Shown piece after piece: positions 1-12,624 of a stretch of DNA of 64,000 bases; position 1 is the first letter of the stretch; each line of letters begins with the position of its first letter. A program made the position numbers and the translations under genes. The DNA is from Scytalidium lignicola (Eukaryota; Ascomycota; Leotiomycetes): positions 1 to 64,000 of the forward strand of contig NCSJ02000022.1 of the NCBI GenBank assembly GCA_002812745.2, given 5' to 3'. The notes beneath the pieces were generated by a model. The model saw only the letters and a list, made by a program, of their open reading frames with translations. It had not been told where the DNA came from and ran no database searches.

Positions 1-130
1 ATGCCCTCTTTAAACTTATAGCTGTTTAAGCTTTTCTTCTGCTACTCATATTTAGAGGCGATTTTTCTCTCTCCAACTACGCAGTGTTAATTCCAACTCA
101 TAGGTTCAGCTTAACATAAAGCTGATCTAA

Positions 131-3100
131 TTGCATGGGAGATCTTATTTCATGATGTTCAGAACGAAAATCAAATCCGAAGAAGAAGCTTCGCCAATAC
201 CTTTGTGGAAGCAAACTGGTAGTGGAGATATATTGCAAGCAGTTCTCAAGAAGGAGGAAGCTGCAAGAAACGGTCTCGAATTCTTAAATGCTCTTCAGAA
301 AAATCTTCGTCTCCAGGTCAAACAAATGCCATCTGCACAACCGCGCCTAGAACAGATTGGTAGGTCGATTTTTGAATTTCATTATGCTCAATCCTAATCC
401 TAGATACAGACGTAATCAAGACACGCAAAGGAATTACACCGTCAATATTGGATTTATAGGAACTACGGGGGCTGGCAAAACGACACTTATCAATGCTCTT
501 CTCGAACACGAAAATCTTCTGCCAACGTCCCACGAGAGAGCATGTACGGCAGTGGCCATCGAAGTAGCCTATAACTACAATACAAGTGAGGACAAAGTTT
601 TTCGTGGTGAGATTGTTTTTGTTACAAGAGATGAATTCAAGACAGAGCTTGAACAGCTCTTCGCAGATTTCAGGGAGCAAGATTCATCAAATGAAGACGA
701 CGACATAGAAGAAAATGATTTAGAACGAGAAATTAGAATAGCAGAGTCTGTCGATAAGCTCAAACACATCTATCCCCAGATCAATACCATGGAGAAACTA
801 AAGAATAGCTCCGTTGAAGAACTTTTGCAAGATGCAGTGGTGCGAGATATCATCGGCACTACGAAAGAAATTCATGGCCGTGACAAGGAAGCCTTCGCAG
901 AAATTCTGAGCCAATATACGGAGAGCAATGAATATTACAAGAAGACTTCTGCACTGTGGCCCCTAGTTAAGATTGTGAGGGTATTTGTTAAATCTGATAT
1001 TCTTAAGGACGGTATAGTTCTGGTGGATCTCCCTGGGAGTATGGATAACAATGCTGCAAGATCTGCGGTTGCAGAGAAGTATCAACGAGAGCTATCCGTG
1101 GCATGCATCGTTTCACCTGCCAGTAGAGCTGTTAGTGAGAAAAATGTATGGCGCATTCTGATGCTTTAGAAAGAGGATCAGTACTGACGTTTAGGCGACT
1201 AGGCTCAAGATCTTCTTCAAAAATACACCAAAAGGAATCTTCAACTTGACGGACGATATGACGCTGGAATGCTCTGCTTCATTCTCTCTCAAACCGATCG
1301 AGAATTTGACTACCCACACTATATTAAACAGCATGTAAACTTGTATGAATCTTTGAGAGACGACTGGATGGACTATAGGACATTCGAACNAAAAAGTCCA
1401 TGATCTCAACCGTAGAAAGGACTCTCTTAAGACCAGTCACAGGAATCTTGAATTATATTTGGGGGATTTACGAAGACAAATTTCAGATATCAGATTATAT
1501 TTAGGGGACATATTGCCTGTTAAGCCTGGCCGAAAGCGAAAGATTCCAGAGTTTCAATATAAATCAAGTCAGTTTCAAACGCCTCTGTTTTATATTCTGT
1601 ACTAATTAAGTCTCAGGTCAGGAAGCTCGGGAACACTTAGCTCAAATCGAGAATTTGCTTGATGCAACTGAAACCGAACAAAAAAATGAAGCATCTGAGC
1701 TTTTAGCAATTCAGAACAGAATCGACAGTAACACAAAGGCTTGGTGGTTTTCTGAATCAAGAATCCATAAGGCTTGTATAGACAATCGAAATGAACTGTC
1801 AGCGTTGGCCATTAAAAACGACTACGAGGCTACCTTGAAAGAGATTGGTAAAGAGTCTGCAGTGCCCCTGCAGGTATTTGGAGTTGCGGCTGCAACTTAC
1901 CTTAAATATATCACCAATAGACTATACAGAAGCAAAGGATTTCCAAACATTCAAGATACTCAAATCGGATCATTGAGAGACTGGTTAATATCAACCACCT
2001 TGAATGATCGTCAACAATACGCTCAAGCATTTCTAGACGACATCGAACAATTCCTTTATGCTCTCAAACCTTGGATTGCTGACACACTCGGCGATGCCTT
2101 ACTAACAGCTGATCAGAGGGCTTTATGGAGTTCTGCTATTGAACAGAGAGTAGACGAGCTCATAAAGGTATACTTTTTCCTAAATTATAATTTAATTTTG
2201 CTATATTTATGAGATGCTTACCATTACAAATAGGATTTTAGCCAGCTTTCACTAAAATTCTTCAATTGCATTGAGGAACAAATTCAAAGTGAACTATATC
2301 CAAAGTTGAAACAAGCACAAGTATCAGCAGGGGCAATCGCTAGGAGAACAGCGGCAAGATGGACTCAATATATGACTTGGAGTACCCACCGTGCAGTTAA
2401 CCATAGGCACGGAACTTGGACTGATTCTAAACGAAGAGAACATAAGTGGAATCATGATCTGTATGTGGTATTCTTATAGATTCAATGGATTCTTGCTTAC
2501 TGGACTTAAACAGGGCACATGATTTTACAGGGCCATTCATTGCTGATTGGGACAGAATTTTATTCAACCAAATTCCTACAGAACTCGATAAATTTGTCAT
2601 AGAAGGAGATGATCTCATCGCCAAGTTTGCTGGCACTGTTGCCTTTGAAGATTTTGATAACGTAGCCCGTGATGGTGTATATCTCCTCAAAGAACATATA
2701 TTACGGACACAACGGTTGCTTCGCGACGAAATTGATAAGGAGAAAGATCAAGTCAAGGCAGTTATCAGGAAAGCTCATCGACTTGCCGTACCCTCCATTA
2801 TGGACTTCTTGGCCCCAATGTATCAGGAATGTGCAGCTGAGGGCGGTAAGTTCATCAGTTCCTTAGACAGCTATTTAGGCCCGAATATTGCTTAAGCAGT
2901 TTGTACGAAACCGACTAACACAGTTACAGGGACTGGACACTATAAGCGGAACAGGGAAACCCATCAAAAATATATGCGGGAAGGGACAAAGATTCATGAA
3001 GCAGGGCGTCTAGCTATCCAGAACTCCCTAGATAAATTGATCAGCAACTTCGATAGCAGATTGCAATCTAGGTACCACGCTGTATTGAAAGATATTCAGT

Positions 3101-3393
3101 ATGGTATTAATGATTTCTTTGAGAATAACTCTACTCAAGGCCACCGCATCAGCAATCGAAGGGCCGTTTCCAAGATCAAAGTTCGTCTTCGGGATGATAT
3201 TCAACCTCTCATAGACAAACTAGAGAAGGATTGGAGCACGGAGCTTCCAATTGCGGCCCCAAAAAAGCACTGTTTTATGGAGGACGACGAAGAAGAAGAA
3301 GATTTCCAGTATAGTGATACTGGTTCTCTTAACGGAACAGACTGGGGTAGTGACAAAGATTTTGAGCCGTGCCCAAAGCTTTCCATATGCTAA
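131..3393 (+). CDS. Dynamin-like large GTPase (SLIP-GC-like P-loop protein)
   Basis: Large P-loop GTPase with a long helical C-terminal part, like the fungal proteins annotated as nuclear GTPase SLIP-GC-like or dynamin-like. With exons 131-359, 421-1145, 1203-1567, 1617-2167, 2234-2460, 2514-2845 and 2930-3393 the product is about 963 aa, provided one base at the N of position 1390 is dropped; otherwise a TGA follows at once. Walker A is GTTGAGKT at residues 90-97, and the G3 motif DLPGS lies near residue 280. A hydrophilic, acidic tail ends the protein. The first junction is uncertain: the stronger acceptor at 403 breaks the frame, while AAG at 420 keeps it. An internal ATG at 152 is an alternative start. 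Cellular role in fungi is not known to me. Family assignment is firm at the GTPase level only. Confidence 0.8.
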
Positions 3394-4614
3394 TTTCCTT
3401 TCTCTCCAAGAACATGATCATCCAAATAGTTCCTCATTATATTTATATTTATCAGATCCGTTAATATGCCTTATTTCTCATTCTTACCCTTAGTTATTTG
3501 CATTTCTTCCCTCATTATCATAGGCTCTTATAATTATCCAATCTAGCACGCAGTTGGGTTGCCGATGATAGCGCATGCAACTACCTACAGATTCTGCTCA
3601 TCTCAATAGCTAGATATCTTTACCGTGTTCTAAAGGGAGAATAAAAGAGAAAGTTGCATTCAACTACTGTCACTATAGTTAGAAAACTGGGACGATAACC
3701 AAAGTGACCTTAACTTCCTATTACATGTTCGACGTAAATATGCAAATGCAGATATATAAGCTTTATTGGGGTAAACTCTAAAGGTAAGTGTTTCTAAAGC
3801 GCAACCAATATAATAAATGGTGTTTAGTTTCTCTACGAAGGGGTAAGGTGTTAGAGTTCCGAATCTCACGTATCAATCACTCTGGCACCAGTAAAAACGC
3901 GCACGTTAATAATCCGAACTCCCGAGGTACAGAGGTAACTTTTTGATAGTCGCCCCGCAGTTAATCTCATTCCCACCTTCCCCTATTCAGCAGTCGATCA
4001 CCTTTCTACCGCCCGGCAGTAATTATGAATTTGATAAGGTAAGTTATTCCAGTGGATTTTCAACATCTACTTGGGTAATTGACAGATAGTGCCTCTTCTA
4101 TTGAACGACTAAGCACGCTTGTCGGAGAACATACTGTACCTCAAGTTTGTTTAGAAACTCTCTCTGTCGAGGAACGAGCGTTGTAATTTATTCTAAACTG
4201 CTTTGCGATAGCTCCGATCAAGGAGGGGCAGGTTTTCTGAACGATTTTCGGCACTTCGCACCCGTCTAGTTTTGACTATGAAAGTAGTTCTTGAAGTATC
4301 GGTGCAGTAGGATTGAAAATTTGCCTATTGGCTGTGGCGACCCTTTGATTTCTAAATCTCTTTTACGATCATCAGCTATAGATCTATTGAGGAAGGGGAC
4401 GGAAGCTTATGATATTTCACTTGGCAAACGGTACGTTTAACGAGGAACACTTCTGGAACCTAGTTCTTCACATTTTAAAGAAAAATCAATCCCTCTAATT
4501 TTTTATGAGAATTGGCTCTTTCTGATGTCTTCCTTCGATACAGATTATCCTTCCTGCTGGTAGTGTCGTACTGCACTCGATACGAGGTACATAGATTATT
4601 TATACAATAGCGAA
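3394..4614. other. Intergenic region with coding-like debris
   Basis: No intact gene. The first 600 bases look like AT-rich 3' sequence. From about 4025 to 4600 there are short reading-frame pieces on the plus strand, with possible splice signals (GTAAGT at 4039, CTAAAC branch-like sequence near 4192), but every assembly I tried meets stops. It may be a decayed gene, an unresolved 5' region of MMS19, or chance. Confidence 0.5.
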
Positions 4615-7600
4615 ATGACAGAAGAGCGGACTGTTGCCCAGTGGATGGCTGCCACATCTATAGAAGACAAAGAGAGGATAACCAACATTCTAGCTCAATG
4701 TAAGCTAGAATCTCTATCTTTAGGTATCTACTTACTCAGCCTGGCATAGATGTCGATCAGGGAGCATTGGCGCCTCAAACCATTTTGAGAGATTTGCAGC
4801 AATATATTAGTGAGGATGCTTCTCTCACTGATGTTGCCAAAGGTCTGATTTTATATCCTGATACATACGAAAACAAAGATTAATGTCTTCCTAGGCCTAG
4901 AACTTTTTTACTTCCGTGCTCAGCCGCATGCACACCCAATTAAGTTCTCGACAAGATGGTAAAGATGACCCTTTATAATAATATGTATATATCTAACTGT
5001 AGTAGTACATCTCCTAGTTGAATACTTTTGCAACCGTCTACATAATACGGACGAGGTTCTTAGCTACCGGGCTGGCATAAAGGAGGTTCTGACATCCCTG
5101 TCGGCGTTAGCAAATATGGACAACAAATTTCTCAAAAGTGATTCTACGACAATAGTAAAAGCGATGTTCGCTATTGCTAACCGGAATACGCTCCGGGAAC
5201 AGAAGGCAGCTACTCGACTCGTACTATTTCAGCTCCTCCATATGCTGTTCAAAAAACACAAGTCTACTTTATTATCCGATATAGGGCGCAACGAATATGT
5301 TAGAGGTCTTGTGTCTATAGCAGAGTTTGAAAAAGATCCCTCATGTCTGAATATATTGTTTCAGATGTATGTGGACCTTGGACCAGATCTATCCCACGAA
5401 AGCGCCAAAAGTATTTGGGAGTCCTATATTCGATACTTTCCGCTAAAAATGGGCGGCACCGCGAGAGATGAAAGCAAACCGAGTATTGAACAACTGAAAT
5501 TGCTGCTACTGCAGTGTTTCGTATCCTCCGATCTCTACGCGGAATGGACATTTCCTAGGCTTATCGAACAACTCGATGTTGATCAAGATCTTACTGCTAA
5601 CGTCAAGATGGATGTCCTAGAAACTATGGCTACTTGTGCCTCTACATATTCGCCTCAAGTAATGCAGCAATGGTCAGTGAAAGTATACGACGCGCTCAAA
5701 TTTGAAGTCATGAATGGCACAAATGAAGATTTTATCCAAGGTGCCTTGAATGTTTTCCGCAATATGACAAAGACCGCTCAAAAACTTCTACAGGACTGGA
5801 ATAATGAGGATGATATATTTGTTAGATATGTTGTTGATATAACTAGGCAATGCGTTCAGCGTCTACATGAGCCTGAGCACAGATTTATTCGGCCATGCAG
5901 TCGGATTCTAGCAGCTATTGCATCTACGTCACCAATTGCATTTAATATTGTGATCAAGAGTACAGTTCCAGTGCTTTTGGTCATTTGGCAGGATTTGGAC
6001 TCCACCAAGGATCGGAAACAGTTTTTGGATATTTTTAACCTCTTACTACTAGCGCGTTTGGAAGTTGGTGAAGCGTTGGATAAAAATCGAGATGGCTTAG
6101 ATCCTGCCAAATATATAGCTGAGAAAGCGGCTATGACAAACTCTCTTGCTGCGTATCAGGAACGTCTAATCGAAATCTACTTTGGAGTTATCGCTCAGGA
6201 GACATCTACGGACTTAGAGGATACTCAATTTCGAGTAGAAACGATTAAAGGCTTCACGCTCCTTGTACGCATTCCCAACTTCCTTACTGGTTACGCCAAG
6301 AATACGGTGTTTGATGTTCTCACTGCTACGGCTTTGGATGTTAAGTTAGACTTAAAGATCCATGATGAATCCATTTCTGCGCTGGGGGCAATTTCTATTG
6401 AAGATCCTGATGCATTCCGTGATATTGTGCTGCTTAACTTCATGCATAAACTGCCGGATGCAGTTTCACCTGAGAAGAATACACAAGAAGAGGAGATCAA
6501 GGCACATATTAAGACCCTGGAAGGTATCACACGCATTGCTTGTGTCTCAGCATGTAAGGCCGAATTTTCTGAAGGCGCGCCGGTGAACGCAATCACTAAT
6601 TATAAGTATCGATTGTTCGATGAGTTTCAAAAATCACTTTTGAATAAGTTAACAGATGGGGTTCTCACCCATAAGGGCCAAATACAATATGCAAAGGTGT
6701 TATTAGCTGCTGTTTTCCGTGGATTAGAGATGTTTGACCAAGCTATCAATCGGGATGAGGAAAAGGGTGATAACTTAGCAGATATCGATCCCCAAACAGG
6801 GGCTTACACTTGGATAGTTCAACTACTCTATCGGCTTATAGTTAAGCAAAAACCACATTCTGGTGATCCTCTGGCAGAGAAAGGTGACTGGTACATGGGA
6901 TTGCTAGAGTTACCCATTAGAGATGATGAAACTTACGACGATTTCTTCATCCATATGGTAGGAAGGATCGCAACATTGGCTCTACGGTCTCGTCGGACGA
7001 CGCCACATAATAACTTCCTCCTCAACTATGATGAGACACACTTAGATCAACCGAGTCAAGTCTGGGCTCTATTTTCTCCAGAAACTACCAAGAGCTCTTT
7101 AAATATCTCTCAGCAAAATCTACTCTATGGACCAGCAGAGAAATGTACTGCAAACATCTTATCAATGTCCCTTGTAGCTGGGTTACGCAGAGAGGTATGT
7201 CTTGTATGATTTGAGTGCGTGGGTTATGCTGATATTGTCAAGGATAAATCTCGTCTTCGAATCAATATTGGAGATGTCGCAGTCTCTATGCTCCGTAATG
7301 CAATTAGCACTACAAGCAAGGCTTCGGTGCCAGCTCGCATTGCTATTCTTGAATTTATGCAGCTTCTGGTAAACAAATTTGCTGCAACTAAAGAGAATAT
7401 TACCGGTGATGAAAGGAAGCTCCTACAAATAATGAAAGATGAAGTTGAAAATTGCCAAAGTAAACCTAATGAGGAGGTTAACAACGTTTATCAAACTCTG
7501 GCATACTTCACGGCTGCCGCACTGGCACGATATGACCAGGCAACTCCGGAATTGGTTCAACTCATGTTGAATGAACTTACAAGCACCACACGAGGTCGGA

Positions 7601-8211
7601 GAGTGGCCCAGAGCTTTCGTATACTTCTTGCACCATCACCAACTATGAACGAACAAAACTACTGCATTATTCGACCTCTCCGCATCGGTCGTCTCTTTGA
7701 ACTCGTTGTCCCTAAAATCATCTCGACTTGGAAAGAGAATAATGTCAAAGATGTGAAAGTCAATTGCTCAATTGCTTTGGCAGCTGTACTATCCTACATG
7801 CCGGTGTCTCTTCTCACCCCTCATGCAACAGAGATAATGCCCTTAATACTAGAGGGAACCAACGTACCAAACGATGACCCGACAAAAATATCATCCATTG
7901 AAATTCTCATGAAACTGATCTCCGAAGTACCGAATATCATTGAGGAGCATCTCGATAGCTTAATCAACAGGATGACAGCAAGGACACAGAATACGAATGC
8001 TTCTGATTCGTCAGGAGCTTGTCGAGCAAAGGCATTAGATTGTCTTACATTGTTACCAAATCATTTGAGGTCCGAACTATTACTTCAGAGAAGGGGAAGA
8101 CTCTACAACAAGTTGAACGTTGCTCTTGGGGACAGTTCTCGGGAGGTGAGGTATAAGGCAGGTGTTTGTAAGATGAAGTGGTTCGCTCTTGACGAAAAGA
8201 CACCAGAATGA
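4615..8211 (+). CDS. MMS19: MMS19/Met18, cytosolic Fe-S cluster targeting HEAT-repeat protein
   Basis: HEAT-repeat scaffold of the cytosolic iron-sulfur targeting complex. In the known family it hands Fe-S clusters to DNA polymerases, helicases and other nuclear proteins, hence its link to DNA repair and TFIIH. Exons 4615-4699, 4750-4842, 4895-4958, 5006-7194 and 7243-8211 give about 1132 aa, near the usual length. The N-terminal half carries the conserved EKDPSCL segment and the aligned FPL region. The C-terminal HEAT repeats (IEEHLDSLINR, then the ending VRYKAGVCKMKWF) match the MMS19 C-terminal domain. Exon 3 only reads through if the six-T run at 4904-4909 is five Ts: one extra base shifts the frame and leaves the next splice phase wrong. 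ATG 4615 is chosen because the following residues align with the family N-terminus. The 48-nt last intron is canonical. The gene converges on SPC2. Confidence 0.93.
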
Positions 8212-8708
8212 GTGAAGAAATTGCCGCAAGATCAAAGAGGTATTTTCTTATCTTCTTCAATTGTTGAGAATCTATAGACTGCAAGAGACTGCATCCTTAG
8301 AGCACTAGCATTCCCTTGGAGGCATATAGAAGTGGAATGTGGATATCCCCTTGTTTGGCGTTTGGAGGATGGTGCATTTGGAGGGGGGAGGGACAATGCA
8401 TTCTACGACTTAACCTATAAAGGGCACACTTACTAGAGACTGCCTTGTGATGAGTTAAAATAAATAAAAGTTTAGACCATAGCGGAATAATCTATTGTCC
8501 TTCATCTAAGTAATTACACAAATAGGAAGCCGGTTACCCGCATCCTTTAAAATAGGACAGCAACACGGTCAAATTTCGATCAAATCTCATAGATGATTTT
8601 TGAATGCTCTATTCTGAACTCCATCCCACCCATCCCTATGATAGAACTTTTACCGGCCTTATCAAAAAATAGCGTAATATATGAAAAAGAACCTCCGAGT
8701 CATCAGAG
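8212..8708. other. Convergent 3' intergenic region, MMS19 / SPC2
   Basis: Tail-to-tail spacer with AT-rich patches that could hold both 3' ends. A small plus-strand reading frame at 8593-8946 is the antisense shadow of SPC2. Confidence 0.6.
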
Positions 8709-9509
8709 TCAAGCCTTCTTTCCCCTCTTCTTTGCGCTTTTTGAGGGAGTGGTAGTACTCGCCGCTGCAAGTCCAGAACTCTTCGATTCAGGCTCCACAC
8801 TCTCAGCCAAAAGGCTGTTCCACTTGTCCTCCATACTCGCACCTGTCCCTTCTACAGCTTCAACTTTCTTCTCCTTACCTTTCACTGTAGCTCGTCCTGG
8901 GTCTGCTGCGGCAATGACAGGTACAGCCGTCGCAAACATTTGCTGAAACGGCAGGGCAACAAAATTTCCCTTAGCATCAAACCATTGAGTAAATGATTTC
9001 TTGATCTCTATCTTCTTGGCAACACCATTGGTATATGTTACAACTGTCACATTATAGATAGGGACATGTTTCTTCGTGCTGGTTGAAATTTCAATCCTGT
9101 CACCCGAAGGTGATGTTCCAACGTATATCCTTCCTTTCTCAACACCCCAGATCCAGAACGTTAATGCGCCATTGAGGATGGTGTAGAGGGCAACTGCTGC
9201 AGCTGTATAATACTTTGTGGCATCGAATCCGAGCTTGTAATCCCAGAGAAATGTGGCTGCACAGATAGCAAAAGCGCTGTAACCTATAGCAAGTCGGACA
9301 TCTGACAATATGTGTGACTGTTTGAACTTGAGGGAGTTAAGGTAATTTGGAATCGCATCGTCCGAGGTGTTTTTGAGATCTAGAACACTGGTAAGTATAC
9401 TTTCGAGATCCAGTTGCTATATTTTAGGAAACTGAAGTTTAAAATAAATAAATAAGTGATATATATACATACCTGGAAGAGAATGTACTGTAATTGCCTC
9501 TTGAGCCAT
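8709..9509 (-). CDS. SPC2: Signal peptidase complex subunit 2
   Basis: Non-catalytic subunit of the ER signal peptidase complex (Spc2/SPCS2 family), which supports cleavage of signal peptides at the translocon. Two exons on the minus strand, 9473-9509 and 8709-9379, give 235 aa. The acceptor must be the CTAG at 9380-9383, since the upstream CAG would bring in a stop. The first exon encodes only MAQEAITVHSLP. Two hydrophobic segments follow the DVRLAIGYSAF motif (roughly residues 45-65 and 75-95), then a cytosolic beta-rich part and a lysine-rich C-terminus ending KKRGKKA, all typical of the family. The start lies about 207 bases from the divergent EMC3 start, so the two ER-membrane genes probably share a promoter. 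Confidence 0.94.
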
Positions 9510-9716
9510 CTTTGTAGAATTATTGAAGTTATGAAGGTTGTACCCTCCAAGTGCTGAAATTGTGTTGAGTGAACGTGTCTTGAACGCTCCCCGGAACGAG
9601 CCGCCAGATGTGGACGAACCGCATGGGTGGCAGTACAGTACCGTAGATTAAATTCAACGTCGCACTTCCCCAAGCTCTTTTACACACAACGTCAAGAGCT
9701 CCCAAACAGCGCAATC

Positions 9717-10748
9717 ATGGCGCAAGTCCCTGTTCAAATGATCCATAGGGATCCCCAGTTATTGTATGGAGTTCAGCTGATGTAATATTAAGACTTTGCA
9801 CTGACAATTAGGCAGTTACTGGATTCTGATTCCTATCACTGTGGTTATGGTATACTTTCCCGTCCATTTGCTGGGGCTATGATCTAGGTACTGAACCTTT
9901 TATTCCAGATCTTAACAGGCATCCTCCGCCACTATGCAACAGTCCTTATGGCACCAACACCCAAGAAACAAGACCGCCCAACACTTCGTGAGCAACGCTC
10001 CCTCCTGCGCGGGGTAACACTCCGCACAAACGGGAATGTCATTACACGCAACTCATTTGAGACGCGGAAGAACTACCTAGTCTCAGCGTATGAGGCAGGG
10101 GAATTTTTGAAGGAGCCGGAGAAGAAGGGGCAGGCAGCGCCTAATCCTATGACGGATCCCGCGGCTATGGAGGGCATGATGGGCATGATGAAGGGAAATA
10201 TGGCAATGATTATTCCGCAAACATTGATTATGGGGTGGATTAACGCCTTTTTCAGCGGATTTGTTATCAGTATGTTGATCTTGTTCCTAGCCATCCTGAT
10301 TTGCCAGGACTCGGAAGGCACAGCCTTGCTAATACCATTGTGCTAAAGTCAAGCTGCCGTTTCCTCTCACAATCAAGTTCAAATCTATGCTTCAAGCTGG
10401 CGTTGCCACCAGGGATATGGATCCTCAGTGGATGTCCTCTATCTCTTGGTATGTTCTTTGTATATTTGGATTACAGCCTGTCTTTAACTACCTGCTCGGA
10501 AGTGACAATGGTAAGCTATTCCTCTCAACCCCCAAACAACGTTGCTATTACCTTAGCTGACTGGACTTGAAGCGGCGAGTCAAATGCAACAGCAAATGGG
10601 CCAGATGGCACCTAATCAAAACATGTTTGGCCCTGGTGTAGATCCTGATAAGCAGTTCCAGGGCGAGGCAGAGAACTTGGCTGTCTCAACTCATAACTAT
10701 ATTCTGGATGGCGTTGAGAATAGACTCTTGGAAAGCGTGAAGGTGTAA
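9717..10748 (+). CDS. EMC3: ER membrane protein complex subunit 3 (EMC3)
   Basis: Core insertase-like subunit of the ER membrane protein complex, belonging to the Oxa1/YidC superfamily; it helps insert tail-anchored and multi-spanning proteins. Five exons (9717-9763, 9816-9849, 9909-10269, 10349-10510, 10573-10748) give 259 aa, the normal length. The order is as expected: lumenal N-terminus and first TM (FYWILIPITVVM), a cytosolic charged segment with a methionine-rich stretch (MEGMMGMMKGNM near residue 100), then the TMs around PQTLIMGWINAFF and WYVLCIFGLQPVF. Exon 2 is only 34 nt. It is divergent from SPC2, another ER membrane protein, and convergent with RPF2. Confidence 0.95.
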
Positions 10749-11483
10749 ATAATATACTTGCATGAATAACGATTAGATCTTACTCACTATCTTGAATCAT
10801 TATCCTTTCAATGTCCCTATTCTGTGTAGATTCCTTGCATCTTTATTTGTGCTTCAGTAACATGTCGCAGAAGGTTTCCCTCCCCAAACTGCATCCAAAC
10901 CACAGTGAAAAGCTTCCAACCCCGATACCACCGCCTCAACATTGTCAAATATCCTCAAAGGTTATATCAATCAATTGGTTTTCTTTCAAGGAGTCTCGCA
11001 TTCGAAGAAGAAGCTCCAACAAGCCTTGTGACGGACGTAATTAATTATTGAAAATTGTTTCAACGTTGTATCGTGATTTCGCTGTCGACGATACAGACAT
11101 GCAACAAAACTTCATGACACAGCTTGGCAACCTAAGGCAAGCAAACGACTGGAGTGGCTAGAGATAGGTATATTAAAATGGACAATCTTATGTAGTAAAT
11201 AAATATATTCAACAAATGGTTTGCCACTTGAGTTAACCTCGTATGACCACCTACTCATCTCTTCAATATTCAAAGAGATCATATGTCCAGCAATCCTATA
11301 GAGAGATAGACTGCAAGTTAAGATTTAGGCGTAATGACTCGATTCTTTTATTTAATGGTGTCTCATGGCCAACAAATGGTGTGGATCGACGCCAAGAATG
11401 AGAGAATACAGAAAGCATAGCCCACAATATTTCCATTTTCCGTTGTCCATTCCAACTCCGAACGCCTTTAATTATGCCTGAAG
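10749..11483. other. Convergent 3' intergenic region, EMC3 / RPF2
   Basis: No credible gene. Short frames at 10811-11044 and 11296-11487 lack coding character. Likely holds the 3' UTRs and polyadenylation signals of both flanking genes. Confidence 0.6.
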
Positions 11484-12624
11484 TCATGAATCTCCTGATG
11501 AACGCTTCTTCTTTGACTTCTTAACCGGCTCATCCTCACTAACCACATCCTCCTCCATCTCATCATCTTCAGCTTCATCCGGTACGTCTCTACTTCTCTT
11601 CAAACCCTTCATCTTTCTCGTCTGTAATTCACTGATATTTTGTTTGCCGAGATGTATTCTGCCAATCTTATCGCCAATGATATCCGTAGAAATATTCTTC
11701 TTTGGCTTCTCCTGTGAGGTCTTCGCGCGTTTCATAGCCTCCTTCAACATAGCTTCTTCTGGCTCCTTTATTCTTCCAACGCGGAAATCCATCCGTGGTC
11801 CCATCTCTTCAACTTCTACTCGCGGTAATCGCTGTCCCGACCTCTTAGTCTTGATGAGATATGCACGAAGATGGATTGTCGGCTTTGGTTCCCCATCAAC
11901 TTCATCCTTCGCTGAAATAGAAATCATGTACTGCAGTCCTTCGACATCAACTTTGTCCGAAGGCTCTCCTTTAAAGAGATCCGTAAATATGCTCTTCGCT
12001 AAGGTGTATTCTGTAGTCGTTGGACTGTCCCAAACCGTACCAGCGAAGCAGAGAAGAGGTTTTAGTCCATAGGGAACTTTGTTCTTATTGCGAAACTGTG
12101 CGATAGTACGGAACGAGTCCTGGTCCAGTGACAACTCCAGCATATCCAGGACTTTGTAGCCAAAACATCTTACCATGGTTATCGCATGCCCTCTTTTCTT
12201 GCTCGAAGCACCCAAGAACAGAAGAGAACAATCGTTACGCTCGCTGAAGAATTCCAGTGAGGTAGCGTCGACAAACGGATGGATGTCGTTCTTCTTAGTG
12301 AAGCGCTTAGAAGCGGGGGCCTTTAAAGAGGAGAGATCGGTCAAGGCATCTTGCACGACCTGGCTGCAAGTAGTTCCGCGCAGGAACAGAGCCGACTTGC
12401 CTCCTTCAACAGCCTTTGGTGCCTTCTTGTCAAGCGCACGCTTCGATCGGGCGTTGCGAGGTTTTCTGCAAGGAATTAGCATTTAAAGATTACTAAGTAG
12501 AAAGATGAGGAAGGGAGAGTATGTTAATTCTGAGAGTTTGCTAAGACCAAACCACTAAAAATAGGGTGTATACCACGGAGATGATGGAATTGTAACTAGA
12601 GCGAACTCACATTTGCTTTAACAT
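11484..12624 (-). CDS. RPF2: Ribosome production factor 2 (Brix domain)
   Basis: Brix-domain nucleolar protein. In yeast Rpf2 with Rrs1 brings the 5S RNP (5S rRNA, uL18, uL5) into the pre-60S particle. Exon 1 (12611-12624) is only 14 nt and encodes MLKQ plus part of I; a 145-nt intron precedes exon 2 (11484-12465). Total 331 aa. The start is chosen because joining the exons restores the family N-terminus MLKQIKPRNARSKRAL. Visible motifs: LFLRGTTCSQV, FTKKNDIHPF and the Brix core from about residue 30 to 230. The C-terminus is lysine/acidic-rich and nuclear-signal-like. Divergent with the PXMP4-like gene, about 500 bases between starts. Confidence 0.96.
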
